Positions 34,105 to 46,019 of a DNA stretch of 64,000 nucleotides are shown here, in pieces. The stretch comes from Paenibacillus hunanensis (GTDB lineage Bacteria; Bacillota; Bacilli; Paenibacillales; Paenibacillaceae). Both the position numbers and the translations under genes were made by a program. The notes under the pieces are model-generated. The model searched no databases and was not told where the DNA came from. It worked only from the letters and a program-made list of their open reading frames with translations. How positions within the stretch are numbered: position 1 is the first letter of the stretch; every line of letters begins with the position of its first letter. Location: NCBI RefSeq assembly GCF_014645615.1, contig NZ_BMMB01000009.1, positions 87,801-151,800 on the forward strand, read 5' to 3'.

Positions 34105-35067
34105 ATGAATTCAATCGCTAAAGCAAGTAAATTTGTCGGAGATACCTTCTCTGTCTGGGTGATTCTTTTTGCATTATTAGGCTTCCTACTACCTGAATGG
34201 TTCACAGGGCTAAAAGGACAAATCTCACTTCTACTTGGTATCGTTATGTTCGGTATGGGGCTAACGCTATCTTCTGCGGATTTCCGTGAAGTGTTTCGCC
34301 GTCCACTCGATGTCACACTGGGTGTGATCGGTCACTATATTATTATGCCGCTACTCGCTTATGGACTGGCGGTAGGGCTTCATCTTCCACCTGATATTGC
34401 AGTAGGTGTGATTCTCGTCGGCTGCTGCCCAAGCGGTACCGCCTCCAATGTGATGACCTTTCTCGCCAAAGGCGATGTTGCACTTGGCGTCTCTATTGCC
34501 TCGGTATCAACCTTAATCGCTCCGCTCGCTACACCCGCCATGATCTCTCTGCTTGCTGGTCAATGGATGAATGTGAGCGCCAGCAGCCTGATTCTCGATA
34601 TTTTAAAAGTTGTGATCATTCCGATCGTGCTGGGCGTCATCGTGAAGGCATTGTTCCGCAAGCAGGCGGAGGCAGCAGCAGTGACGTTACCGTTCGTCTC
34701 TACACTGGCGATCGTACTGATCGTCGCGATCGTCGTCGCGCTTAACAAAACGCATATTGTGGAATCCGGTTTGCTGATTTTTGCAGTTGTGATTTTGCAT
34801 AATGCTCTGGGCTATGCGCTCGGCTATGGATTTGCCCGTCTCGTCGGTATGAGTCCAGCGAAGCGCAAAGCGATTGTATTTGAGACGGGCATGCAAAACT
34901 CTGGTCTTGGCGCTAGTCTTGCTGCTGCTCACTTTAATCCGCTTGCCGCTGTACCAAGCGCAATCTTTAGCGTATGGCATAATATTTCCGGTTCTCTGCT
35001 TGCCACCTGGTTTGCACGGCGTGAGCAAAAGCGTCAAGCCCAGCAACAGAACCCTCCAGCCGTCTAA
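34105..35067 (+). CDS. Sodium-dependent transporter of the BASS family (YocS-like)
   Basis: Membrane protein of 320 residues with nine or ten hydrophobic segments. Family motifs are GCCPSGTASNVMTFLAKGD (about 112-130) and FETGMQNSGLGASLA (about 257-271), the two crossed segments that bind sodium in the bile acid:sodium symporter fold. In bacteria these carriers move organic acids, not bile salts; the substrate here is unknown. The start follows GAAGGGG. An AT-rich upstream region (33880-34104) may hold a leader RNA, but I recognise none. Confidence 0.92.
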   Translation: MNSIAKASKFVGDTFSVWVILFALLGFLLPEWFTGLKGQISLLLGIVMFGMGLTLSSADFREVFRRPLDVTLGVIGHYIIMPLLAYGLAVGLHLPPDIAVGVILVGCCPSGTASNVMTFLAKGDVALGVSIASVSTLIAPLATPAMISLLAGQWMNVSASSLILDILKVVIIPIVLGVIVKALFRKQAEAAAVTLPFVSTLAIVLIVAIVVALNKTHIVESGLLIFAVVILHNALGYALGYGFARLVGMSPAKRKAIVFETGMQNSGLGASLAAAHFNPLAAVPSAIFSVWHNISGSLLATWFARREQKRQAQQQNPPAV

Positions 35068-35079
35068 GCGCATAGCAAG

Positions 35080-35123
35080 CAAAGCTCTGATGCCACATGT
35101 ACCTATGTGGTGTCAGAGCTTTG
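35080..35123. terminator. Bidirectional terminator between symporter and Rrf2 gene
   Basis: CAAAGCTCTGA (35080-35090) pairs with TCAGAGCTTTG (35113-35123); inside, GCCACAT pairs with ATGTGGT. It lies between two convergent genes, 13 and 24 bases from their stops. Confidence 0.85.
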
Positions 35124-35146
35124 TTGTTTTGCGCCTATAGCTGATC

Positions 35147-35605
35147 TTAATCCGCCATCTGGGCTTGCTGACTCGCGTCCTGCTTTTTGCGTTTACTGGC
35201 ATCATGCAGCAGATCGGACAGTGTATATTTTCTCAAATATTCAATCGCCTGTCCTTCAGCATCCTGCATTACGCTGCTCAGTGCATCGCTCAATGGTGCA
35301 CAGCTTGTTTTGAACGTCTCGCGCCCTTGTTCTTCTGTACGAATGGCCTGATAAATGTCTGCCAGTGTTAGTGTATCTGCTGGTATACGCAGCGAATAGC
35401 CTCCATCTCTTCCTTCACGCGTATCGACAATGCCGTGACTAGCCAGCGTCGCCAGAATACGACGTAAAAATGTCGCATGTGACTGAACCTGTGCAGCGAT
35501 GATTGAGCTTGATACGGTGCCTCCATTGTGTGCAAGGCCTGCCAGGGCGTGCACAGCGGTGTTGAATCGTGCAGGACCAATTGATCTGGCTCTAGATGCA
35601 GTCAT
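35147..35605 (-). CDS. Rrf2-family transcriptional regulator
   Basis: A 152-residue winged-helix regulator. The N-terminal domain reads RFNTAVHALAGLAH (start), QSHATFLRRILATLASHGIV (recognition helix) and GRDGGYSLR (wing). Only one Cys follows (TSCAPL), so the [Fe-S] cluster triad of IscR/NsrR is absent; it resembles the Ywnа/YwgB-type Rrf2 group that senses other signals. The start follows AAGGGGGAAGG. It is monocistronic; targets are unknown. Confidence 0.9.
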   Translation of the reverse strand: MTASRARSIGPARFNTAVHALAGLAHNGGTVSSSIIAAQVQSHATFLRRILATLASHGIVDTREGRDGGYSLRIPADTLTLADIYQAIRTEEQGRETFKTSCAPLSDALSSVMQDAEGQAIEYLRKYTLSDLLHDASKRKKQDASQQAQMAD

Positions 35606-35903
35606 AACCTTCCCCCTTCTCTTTCCTCATCTCAGATTTTAGCTCAGCGATTAAGTTAAAGCAACACTAATTTGTACTTTCTATAATTCGGCAAATAATA
35701 GGTTCACGCACAATTATATGCTTATATACTTCATTCCAGTCCCTTTTAAACGATTCCAGTATAGCACCGTTTTGCACTTTTCAATTCAGGATCGTATGTC
35801 GGGAAATGAATCCTACTTATACGCTAAAGTAAGATTTGAAGCTCATCGATCTTCACGCTTCTACGTATGATTTGACGTATACGCGTTCAAGCTATATTCG
35901 TAG

Positions 35904-35957
35904 CCAAAAAGGCTGTCCCGATCACGAAGCGTGTGCTTCAACGGAACAGCCTTTTGG
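35904..35957 (-). terminator. Terminator after ppaC
   Basis: A long hairpin: CCAAAAAGGCTGTCCCG pairs with CGGAACAGCCTTTTGG, and an inner stem GAAGC/GCTTC closes it. The minus strand leaves in TTTTT. It is about 75 bases past the ppaC stop. The remaining gap (35606-36031) shows no gene. Confidence 0.85.
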
Positions 35958-36031
35958 TTGGCTGCGATATCCAGTATCCATGTCATTATGACTCGACATA
36001 GCTGGAGTGACAGCGGTGATCTAAGTATGAA

Positions 36032-36958
36032 TTACTTGGTGAACGTTTCTGTCAGTACAGGAACAACCTGAGACTTACGGGAAACGACACCTTTCAGCAG
36101 TGCAGTGTTGTTGTTCAGAGATACATTGTATGCTGACTCTACAACATCCTGACGTTTACCCAGTGCCAAACCGACAGAGTCATTGTTCAGGATATCTGTA
36201 ACAACGAGCAGGAACAGATCCAGACCCTTTTGCTCGATAACGCCTTGAATCGTTTGCTCCAGTTCAGCTTGCAGGGACAGTACATCGTTGATCTCAACAG
36301 TGTTAACCTGTGCGATTTCAACCTTTGCATCGCCCATCTGGAATTCTTTTGCATCCAGAGAGATCAGCTGTGCTGGTGTTTTGCCGCTCAGATCAGCGCC
36401 TGCTTTCAACATATCCAGACCGTATTTCTCTGCATCTACACCAGCGATTTCAGCCAGCTCGCGTGCAGCTGCTACGTCTTGATCGGTGCAGGTTGGGGAC
36501 TTGAACAGCAGGGAATCCGAGATGATCGCAGACAGCATCAGTCCAGCGATTTCCTTGGTGATCGTTACACCGTTCTCTTTGTACAGCTTGTTCAGGATCG
36601 TCGCTGTGCAGCCTACTGGCTCTGCCCGATAATACAGTGGAGCGCTTGTTTCGAAGTTAGCGATTCGGTGGTGGTCAATAACTTCTGTAACTGTAACTTG
36701 ATCGATATCGTCAGCACTTTGCTGGCGCTCGTTGTGATCGACGAGGATAACTTCCTTCACTTCGCTCACTTTGTCGACCAGACGCGGTGCAGCTACTTTG
36801 AAATAATCCAGTGCATATTGTGTTTCACCGTTCACTTCGCCGAGACGAACAGCCTCAGCATCCACGCCCAGCTCTTTTTTCAGGGCTGCATAAGCGATTG
36901 CGGATGTGATTGTGTCTGTATCGGGATTTTTATGGCCAAAAACCAGTACCTGTGGCAT
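36032..36958 (-). CDS. ppaC: Manganese-dependent inorganic pyrophosphatase
   Basis: Family II pyrophosphatase of 308 residues that hydrolyses PPi from biosynthesis. Metal-binding motifs are present in order: FGHKNPDTD (about 7-15), ILVDHNE (about 72-78), VIDHHR (about 93-98) and the C-terminal substrate region ending VVSRKSQVVPVL. The DHH-type N-domain and DHHA2 C-domain are complete, and no CBS insertion is present. The start follows AAAGGAG. It is monocistronic with its own terminator. Confidence 0.96.
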   Translation of the reverse strand: MPQVLVFGHKNPDTDTITSAIAYAALKKELGVDAEAVRLGEVNGETQYALDYFKVAAPRLVDKVSEVKEVILVDHNERQQSADDIDQVTVTEVIDHHRIANFETSAPLYYRAEPVGCTATILNKLYKENGVTITKEIAGLMLSAIISDSLLFKSPTCTDQDVAAARELAEIAGVDAEKYGLDMLKAGADLSGKTPAQLISLDAKEFQMGDAKVEIAQVNTVEINDVLSLQAELEQTIQGVIEQKGLDLFLLVVTDILNNDSVGLALGKRQDVVESAYNVSLNNNTALLKGVVSRKSQVVPVLTETFTK

Positions 36959-37145
36959 AATGACACTCCTTTAATGATATAGGTTTGCGGGAAAAGTATA
37001 TCTTACTTTGCCCGTTTTCTTCAATAGTATACCTTGATTCCAAATTAAAATGAAGTTTATTCTTACTATTTTTATAGGAATTAACAAATTTAACCCGATC
37101 CATTTATAGTCACAGCAGCATAGGAGCAGTATCACTCCGAGCGGA

Positions 37146-38057
37146 CTAGCGTATTATTGATCCTGTAGCAAGTCGGAGACGGCTCAAACGGACAAAGGCT
37201 TCTACTATGTTGCCCGATTGAGGTGGGTAGAGTAGCTGTGTATACAGGTTCATGTCTGGCTGTATCCACGGTAGTAACTGAATGCCCTCTGTGCTGCCCT
37301 GCTGAATGCCCATTCCCTGCACTACATATTGCGGCAGAAAGCCAATCCCCCAGTGCTTATCAACCGCCTGCCGAATCGATTCCATGCCTGCCATCTCCCA
37401 GCGAATATCTGCCTTAACTGCCGCCTCCTGCATCGTACGCAGCAAATACGCCCGGTACGTACAGCCCTCCTCTGTCAAAATAAGCGGATGCCCTTGCAAA
37501 TCCATAGCCGCGATACCTGCCTGTCCGCTTAATTCATGCCCTTCTGGCAGCAATACCATCATGTCCACGGCAAACAGAATCGCTGTGTTCATTCCATCCT
37601 CTTGCACCGGAACATCCAGTATGAGTGCGACATCAATCTTACCCTGCTGTAGCTGAAGAAGTAACTCCGACTCCGAAGCAAGAACAATCCGTACCTTGCA
37701 ATCAGGCTGCTGGGCACGAAATTGCTCCAGTAGCTCGGGCAGCACATAGAGGGATAGCGATTCGATCGTTCCGATGGTCAGTATATCCTCCTGCTGGCGT
37801 GGTGCCTGCAATGCTTGATGTGCCGCCTGCTGTAGCTCTAGCATTTGCCGGGCATAGGGAAGGAGCTGCTCTCCGGCTGCTGTAGGCACCACCTGATTCC
37901 CACTGCGAACGAGCAGACGCTGTCCCCCATATAGCTGCTCCAGGCGCTGAATATGATTGGTGATGCTGGACTGCGCATAGTCCAGCTCCAGCGCTGTGCG
38001 TGTATACGTTCCCCATTTGACCAGCTCGCAAAATGTGCGCAAATAGAGCAGTTCCAT
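37146..38057 (-). CDS. LysR-family transcriptional regulator
   Basis: A 303-residue regulator with an N-terminal winged helix (about 1-60; MELLYLRTFCELVKWGTYTRTA and AQSSITNHIQRLEQ) and a two-lobe ligand domain. The HTH alignment is good, though the TYTRTALEL segment differs from the usual SFTRAAEXL. It diverges from the rhodanese gene; LysR proteins often control the divergent neighbour. Palindromes in the 325-base gap are candidate operators. The start follows AGGGGG. Its ligand is unknown. Confidence 0.92.
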   Translation of the reverse strand: MELLYLRTFCELVKWGTYTRTALELDYAQSSITNHIQRLEQLYGGQRLLVRSGNQVVPTAAGEQLLPYARQMLELQQAAHQALQAPRQQEDILTIGTIESLSLYVLPELLEQFRAQQPDCKVRIVLASESELLLQLQQGKIDVALILDVPVQEDGMNTAILFAVDMMVLLPEGHELSGQAGIAAMDLQGHPLILTEEGCTYRAYLLRTMQEAAVKADIRWEMAGMESIRQAVDKHWGIGFLPQYVVQGMGIQQGSTEGIQLLPWIQPDMNLYTQLLYPPQSGNIVEAFVRLSRLRLATGSIIR

Positions 38058-38276
38058 TTCTTTTCCCCCTGCTATCCGTCATCGATTGGTGTACCTGTGA
38101 TGTACTATTATGCACTCGATACGGATCGGAGCGCAATGGTCTGTTGGAATAGCGTCGTGCGCATGAAGCTGGCGATGATCTTACACAGTACAACCTTATA
38201 CATGACGGCTATAGATAGGATGATCAGATCCATAAATAGGATCGATCACGATGTACATGTACACTATCGATTGCAT

Positions 38277-38293
38277 TATCGATCAGATCGATA
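38277..38293. promoter_or_regulatory. Palindrome in the LysR-rhodanese gap, candidate operator
   Basis: TATCGATCAGATCGATA is a perfect 17-base palindrome around a central A. It lies about 90 bases upstream of the rhodanese start and 220 before the LysR start. A second palindrome, GTACATGTAC, is at about 38252-38262. LysR operators are typically T-N11-A inverted repeats; which of these is bound is unknown. Confidence 0.45.
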
Positions 38294-38382
38294 GCAATCA
38301 TCAGACTTATCACCGTAGCTGCATCGATTCGATCACGTACAATAAATCATATATCCATTATCAATTGATTAGAGGAGATGTG

Positions 38383-38850
38383 ATGAATATGACTCAAGCT
38401 ACACCTCGTTATTCTGCTGTACTCCATACCCCCGCAGCCCCACCGGAGCAGGCGGCATCGTATTTTGCAATGCGCGCTGCTTATGAAACGGATGTGGCGG
38501 ATGTGATATCGGATATGCACAAGGGTGCCATCGCTTTTCAATTGCTCGATGTTCGTGATGCCGTTGCTTACGAGCAGTGTCATATTCCAGGGGCGATCCA
38601 TCTAGCAGGCAGACAGATTAATGCACAGACGACAGCGGATTGGGATCGCGAGCAGACGATTGTGACGTATTGCTGGGGACCTGCATGCAATGGCGCTACC
38701 AAGGCAGCGGCTACACTCGCCAGTCTTGGCTTTCGCGTGAAGGAGCTGCTTGGCGGTATGGAATACTGGCGGCTGGAGGGCGGCTCGTTGGAAGGTAGTT
38801 TAAAAGAACAGGCACCACTGCACTGGCGTATGCCGGATCAGGTTCGTTAA
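38383..38850 (+). CDS. Rhodanese-like protein
   Basis: Single-domain rhodanese of 155 residues. The conserved LLDVRDAVAYEQCHIPGAIHLAG stretch (with the usual Asp-Val-Arg) starts near residue 45, and the active-site loop reads YCWGPACNGATKAA with catalytic Cys at about 106. This CWGPACN loop is a longer-than-usual variant. It would transfer sulfane sulfur or act on another thiol substrate. The start at 38383 (MNMTQATPRY) follows GAGGAG at five bases; an upstream in-frame ATG at 38251 has no box. It diverges from the LysR gene. Confidence 0.88.
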   Translation: MNMTQATPRYSAVLHTPAAPPEQAASYFAMRAAYETDVADVISDMHKGAIAFQLLDVRDAVAYEQCHIPGAIHLAGRQINAQTTADWDREQTIVTYCWGPACNGATKAAATLASLGFRVKELLGGMEYWRLEGGSLEGSLKEQAPLHWRMPDQVR

Positions 38851-39096
38851 TGGGATTTAGTGGGAGGCTGCTCTGCTCGTCACTAGATGAAACAGAATTT
38901 CAGTAAGCCGTTCGCAATTGCTGCGCATAGGAGCATAAAAAGGGGCTACAATTCTAACTACTATTTAACGTTTCTGAATAGATTGTAGAGTGAAAGAACA
39001 GAATGTCTAGCCAAAGATATAACAATTACAGCCAGGCAATGAACACAGCAAAAGAAAGTTATCCTTCGTAGTAAGCAACAGTTATATTTCATAAGC
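38851..39096. other. Intergenic stretch between rhodanese and GNAT genes
   Basis: About 300 bases counting the hairpin at 39097. No terminator for the rhodanese gene could be fixed, and no open frame with a ribosome binding site is visible. Confidence 0.5.
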
Positions 39097-39130
39097 AACA
39101 AGCTGCTATGTCCCCACATAGCAGCTTGTT
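39097..39130. terminator. Hairpin between the convergent rhodanese and GNAT genes
   Basis: Perfect 15-bp stem AACAAGCTGCTATGT (39097-39111) with 39116-39130 and a 4-base loop. T-runs are weak on both strands (GTTATCG / GTTGCTT). It lies 23 bases past the GNAT stop. Confidence 0.65.
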
Positions 39131-39152
39131 ATCGTTCGCTATCTATTTTTCC

Positions 39153-39683
39153 TCAACCTTCAAATTCATGCTGCAATATCGAGTACAGCAGCGAATCATG
39201 ATACGCCCCCTTGTACAACCAGTGCTCTCGCAGTCTTCCCTCCAGCTTCATTCCGATGCGCTGCATCACCTTCTCCGATGCCGTATTTTCCGGTCGACAT
39301 TTGGCAAAGATGCGATGCACACCCAGCTCATGAAAGCCTAGCTGTAATAAAGCATTACAGGCTTCCGTTACATAGCCCCTGCCCTGATAAGCAGGATGCA
39401 GCACATAGCCTAGCTCGGCATTCGTGGATTCTATAATATGCAGACCTGCTCCACCGATGAGCATATCGTCTTCTTTTCGGCAAATCGCCCATTCATAGCC
39501 TGTTCGTGGATTCGCTTGCTGCATCTGGATGACGTCCTGCACATAGCCTCGTGTGTCTGCCTCTGTATTTGGTCCCCATGCTGTATGTATTGTCACTTCA
39601 GGTAGGGTAGTGTACTGGTGTATGTATGTCCAATCTTGTTCTACAATCTCGCGAATAATAAGTCTATCTGTACTGAATTGCAT
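39153..39683 (-). CDS. GNAT-family N-acetyltransferase (RimJ/RimL-type)
   Basis: Acetyltransferase of 176 residues. The start FSTDRLIIREIVEQDW, the acetyl-CoA loop QGRGYVTEACNALLQLGF (about 100-117) and PENTASEKVMQRIGMKLEGRLREH are typical of the group that acetylates ribosomal protein N-termini or aminoglycoside-like and amino-sugar substrates. The substrate is not predictable. The start follows AAAGGAG at good spacing. It has no operon partner. Confidence 0.9.
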   Translation of the reverse strand: MQFSTDRLIIREIVEQDWTYIHQYTTLPEVTIHTAWGPNTEADTRGYVQDVIQMQQANPRTGYEWAICRKEDDMLIGGAGLHIIESTNAELGYVLHPAYQGRGYVTEACNALLQLGFHELGVHRIFAKCRPENTASEKVMQRIGMKLEGRLREHWLYKGAYHDSLLYSILQHEFEG

Positions 39684-39906
39684 GCTGAATCACTCCTTTG
39701 ATCGCATTGGGTACTTAGTTATCTACAGAGATAGTTACTTATATACACAGAAGTTTACGCTATTTTATACTAGCTTATCGCATCTGGGGTAAAATTTATA
39801 ATCATATAACCTGTAGTGCCCATTTGAGTTAAGCTTACATTGTACAGGCTTGTATCTATTGCATCTGAAATGCTTTGTCATAGTAATGAAAAATAGGAGG
39901 CTACCT

Positions 39907-40194
39907 ATGGACGATCTATCTAAGGAAGTAGACGAGCTACAAAAACAGTTTAGCAGCTCACTCAAGCAATACAGCGAAATGGAGCAAAAGCATTTACTAG
40001 AGCAGTTTATACATAATTTAAAAGGTCATAAGGAAAACCAACCTTATGTGAATGAGGACGATTTGAGAAGCGATTGGGATCGGATTAAAGAATATTTTAG
40101 TATTCCATTTGTGCGATATTCCTATCTGTTGGCTATTTTAATTCCGGTTGTTGTGGTTATAGGATTTATTTATATCGCTTTGTGGGTAGAATAG
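39907..40194 (+). CDS. Small protein with a C-terminal membrane anchor, function unknown
   Basis: A 95-residue protein: a polar, Gln/Lys/Glu-rich N-terminal half with coiled-coil pattern (about 1-45), then a single C-terminal membrane segment (YSYLLAILIPVVVVIGFIYIAL, given here only as residues about 72-92) and two or three residues after it. It therefore looks tail-anchored, facing the cytoplasm. A perfect AGGAGG precedes the ATG at 39907. I do not recognise a family, and no neighbour points to a role. Confidence 0.7.
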   Translation: MDDLSKEVDELQKQFSSSLKQYSEMEQKHLLEQFIHNLKGHKENQPYVNEDDLRSDWDRIKEYFSIPFVRYSYLLAILIPVVVVIGFIYIALWVE

Positions 40195-40363
40195 AGTACT
40201 GGACAAGAATGAAGAAGACAGTGGATTTTTCCTGTTTTTTAAAATGTTAGCGTTTCACAAATGGTTCTTTCGCCTTATAATGAATTATCAGGATTTTTTA
40301 CCTGTTAATTACAATTATCTGCGATTCGAGTATTGGATGCCAATTTAATAAGGGGGCGCTTCT

Positions 40364-40852
40364 ATGCTGGAAACACTGGAACCACAATTTTGGAGTATGA
40401 CGTATCAGGAACGTATCTCTCCACAGGAAGCCTTTGATCTGTACGATGAGCTGGATGCAGTCGAACTCGATGATATGATGGGCGTATGGCGCGGCTTCGA
40501 GCTGCATACCGGGCATCCGATGGAGGGTGCATTAGAGAATTTACACTGGTACGGCAAAGCTTTTCATTCCGTGAACCAGGTTGATCCCCTGCTCTTTTAC
40601 AAGCGTAACGGTAATATTTTCGCTGCCGATCCGGGTCGCATTTTTGATAAAATGAAGATTATCCCGAGCGATGGCGGAGAAGGTCGTCTGCGGATGGTCG
40701 AGCATCGTGGTCGCATTACAGCTACACTGCTGTATGATCACTTGCCAATTATGGATCATTTTCGCCGTGTGAGCCCTGATGTGCTGATGGGCTATATGGA
40801 TATGAAAGGCAATACGGAGCCGTATTTCTTTTATTTGAAAAAGCTGGATTGA
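40364..40852 (+). CDS. GXWXG / DUF4334 domain protein
   Basis: A 162-residue cytoplasmic protein. The N-terminal part carries MMGVWRGFELHTGHP (about 39-53), the Gly-x-Trp-x-Gly signature of the GXWXG family, and the C-terminal part LRMVEHRGRITATLLYDHLPIMDHFRRV matches DUF4334, which usually follows it. These are uncharacterised domains resembling a lipocalin-like or calycin fold. A GGGGGCGC box precedes the ATG. It is monocistronic, ended by the terminator at 41026. Confidence 0.82.
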   Translation: MLETLEPQFWSMTYQERISPQEAFDLYDELDAVELDDMMGVWRGFELHTGHPMEGALENLHWYGKAFHSVNQVDPLLFYKRNGNIFAADPGRIFDKMKIIPSDGGEGRLRMVEHRGRITATLLYDHLPIMDHFRRVSPDVLMGYMDMKGNTEPYFFYLKKLD

Positions 40853-41025
40853 GTTGAAGGCAAACGGGATTAGGCGCAGTTATAAAATGGTATGGTGTAG
40901 ATATGGTATGGTACGAATATGGATTGAATTCACTCCTATCGATACGGGTCAGATCTGAACTAGAATACACGTATACCAATCACATGTATGAATCGAATAA
41001 TATCACAACTGAAATAGACATAAAC

Positions 41026-41064
41026 AAGCGTAGCTGCGAGTGCATGAGTAGCTGCGCTTTTTGG
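41026..41064 (+). terminator. Terminator after the GXWXG gene
   Basis: AAGCGTAGCT pairs with AGCTGCGCTT (one mismatch) and is followed by five T on the plus strand. It lies 170 bases past the stop. Confidence 0.7.
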
Positions 41065-41273
41065 CATACCTATAAGATTGCCCTCCTCTTATGCTCTCTA
41101 CGAACAGCACTTGATCCACCAACGAAAAGCAATTCAGCCACCAGTTTATAAAAAGTTTAAACTTCGTTTAAGCTCTGGATAGAATCAGCACCCTTTTATT
41201 TATGGGAACTTTATCTTCGTGATCTACACTACCTCTATAGATATTACATAGACCAGAATCAGGAGGAAAACGA

Positions 41274-44051
<2,778 letters not shown>

Positions 44052-44062
44052 TGGAGGCTCTC

Positions 44063-45328
44063 ATGTATAACAAAAAGAAAATCTGGATCACTGTAGCCGT
44101 GGTCGCTGCGCTTGCTGCTGCCTCTGCTACGGTCTACCTTTTATGGCCCAAGCAGGTACAGGAAACGGTCATTGATGCTACACCCTCCATCGCCGTGCAA
44201 AAGGGCGAAATTACCGTCCTGATCAAAGGCTCGGGCGCTGTCAAAGCAACCAATCAGACCGTTGTTTACACCGAGCAGGAGGGCACCATTCGCGAGGTCA
44301 AGGGCAAACTGAACAAGCGCGTCAAAAAAGGACAGGTGCTCATCACCTACAAGCCCAAGGATAACACCAAGGACGTAACGCAGCAGCAAAATACACTCAA
44401 GCAGCAACAAACCGACCTGCATGATAAGCAGGAGCAATACAAGCAGCAAATGATGGACAATGCCGCCCAGACCGATCTGGACAGCACCCGTCAGGCGATT
44501 GAAAAGGCAAAGGATGACATCGCCACCACCCAGACTGAGATTGCGCGTCTACTCAAGGAGCAGGCGCCCCCGGCTTCCCTTGTCGCTCCCTCGGACGGCA
44601 CGATTACAAAGGTAAGTGTCTTCTCTGGCAGTGCAACTAGCGCAGGTGCCGAAGCATTTACGATTGTGAACTACCGCGATTTGAGCGCGACGATTCAAGT
44701 CGATGAAATGGACATTTTAAAGGTACGTCAGGGCATGAAGGCAACACTTGCGCTAGATGCTCTACCCGACCAAACCTTTTCCGGTCATGTGTCCACCATC
44801 GCCAATGAAGGCTCTGCCAAAAATGGCGTTTCCACCTTCGGTGTAACGATCCATCTGGATGATCCCGGCGAGATCAAGGCAGGCATGTCGGCACAAGCAA
44901 GCATTCTCGTACAGCATAAGCAAAATATACTGGTATTGCCGATTGAATCGGTCATCCAGCAGGGCAATCGGTATGTCGTGAACAAGCTCAATAGCACCGC
45001 AGGAGCTGCACCAGCCTCCAGCCCTTCGACAGAGGAGCTGCCCGTTACAGTCGGCATTCACGATCAGAGCCAGGTCGAGATTATCAAAGGGCTAAAAGAA
45101 GGCGAGCTGGTCAGCCTACCCTCCTCTGATATGAGCGGACTGAGTACATCGACGGATTCAGCTCATCAGGGAATGGGCGGCTTTACAGGGGATAGCTCCA
45201 CTACGACCGATTCCAGCTCATCAGCTGCAACGGATAGCTCCTCAACTACTAGCAGTAGCACAAATAGCGATACGAGCAATAGCAGCACGGGAGGTAGCGA
45301 TAGCTCCAGTAGCGGAGGTGCCAGCTAA
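44063..45328 (+). CDS. Membrane-fusion/adaptor protein of a MacA-like efflux system
   Basis: An adaptor of 421 residues. One N-terminal membrane anchor (about 5-25) is followed by a lipoyl half (about 40-90; EGTIREVKGKLNKRVKKGQV), a Gln/Lys/Asp coiled-coil hairpin (about 98-165), the second lipoyl half (PASLVAPSDGTITKV), a beta-barrel region and a last domain ending SLPSSD. The tail of about 70 residues is almost only Ser, Thr, Gly and Asp. The start at 44063 (MYNKKK) has GGAGG at five bases; the ATG at 44051 overlaps the stop of the previous gene and lacks a box. Confidence 0.9.
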   Translation: MYNKKKIWITVAVVAALAAASATVYLLWPKQVQETVIDATPSIAVQKGEITVLIKGSGAVKATNQTVVYTEQEGTIREVKGKLNKRVKKGQVLITYKPKDNTKDVTQQQNTLKQQQTDLHDKQEQYKQQMMDNAAQTDLDSTRQAIEKAKDDIATTQTEIARLLKEQAPPASLVAPSDGTITKVSVFSGSATSAGAEAFTIVNYRDLSATIQVDEMDILKVRQGMKATLALDALPDQTFSGHVSTIANEGSAKNGVSTFGVTIHLDDPGEIKAGMSAQASILVQHKQNILVLPIESVIQQGNRYVVNKLNSTAGAAPASSPSTEELPVTVGIHDQSQVEIIKGLKEGELVSLPSSDMSGLSTSTDSAHQGMGGFTGDSSTTTDSSSSAATDSSSTTSSSTNSDTSNSSTGGSDSSSSGGAS

Positions 45329-45329
45329 G

Positions 45330-46019
45330 ATGGAACCTTTGATACAGATTGAACATATGTCGCACGGCTATATGATGGGCGGACAACGGATGCCCATTTT
45401 ACAGGATATTTCGCTCACTGTGCATAAAGGAGAATTTGTCGCGATTATCGGTCCTTCCGGCTCCGGTAAGTCCACGCTCATGAATATGATCGGTTGTCTC
45501 GATCTGTCCAATAGCGGCGATTATCGGCTAGATGGTCATAATGTGCGCAAGCTATCCGATAATCGACTTGCCCGCATCCGTAACGAGAAGATCGGCTTCA
45601 TTTTCCAGAGCTTCAATCTACTGCCCAAGCTATCCGCTGTAGAAAATGTCGAGCTGCCGCTCATCTATCGCGGTCTATCGCATCGGGAACGCAAAGCACG
45701 AGCGATTCAAGCACTCCAGCAGGTTGGGCTGGAGGAGCGCATGCATCATCGTCCCAATCAGCTATCTGGTGGTCAGCAGCAGCGCGTAGCGATCGCACGT
45801 GCGCTAGCTGGCGATCCGCCGCTTCTGCTTGCCGATGAGCCTACCGGTGCACTCGATACGAATACCGGGCGTGAAGTGATGCACATGATCAAAGGGCTGC
45901 ATGCACAGGGACATACGATCATTTTGATTACACATGATTTAGATATCGCCGATCAGGCGAAGCGAGTCGTGCGCATTCAAAATGGACTGCTGACCGAAGA
46001 CCGGAGGAATGAAGCATGA
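45330..46019 (+). CDS. ABC transporter ATPase (MacB-type)
   Basis: Cytoplasmic ATPase of 229 residues of the LolD/MacB-type subfamily. Walker A is GPSGSGKST (about 40-48), the Q-loop FIFQSFNLLPKL, the signature LSGGQQQRVAIARAL, Walker B LLLADEPTGALD and the H-loop ILITHD. It powers the permease that follows, with which it overlaps by four bases. The start at 45330 follows a GGAGG that lies inside the adaptor's last codons. Confidence 0.94.
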   Translation: MEPLIQIEHMSHGYMMGGQRMPILQDISLTVHKGEFVAIIGPSGSGKSTLMNMIGCLDLSNSGDYRLDGHNVRKLSDNRLARIRNEKIGFIFQSFNLLPKLSAVENVELPLIYRGLSHRERKARAIQALQQVGLEERMHHRPNQLSGGQQQRVAIARALAGDPPLLLADEPTGALDTNTGREVMHMIKGLHAQGHTIILITHDLDIADQAKRVVRIQNGLLTEDRRNEA

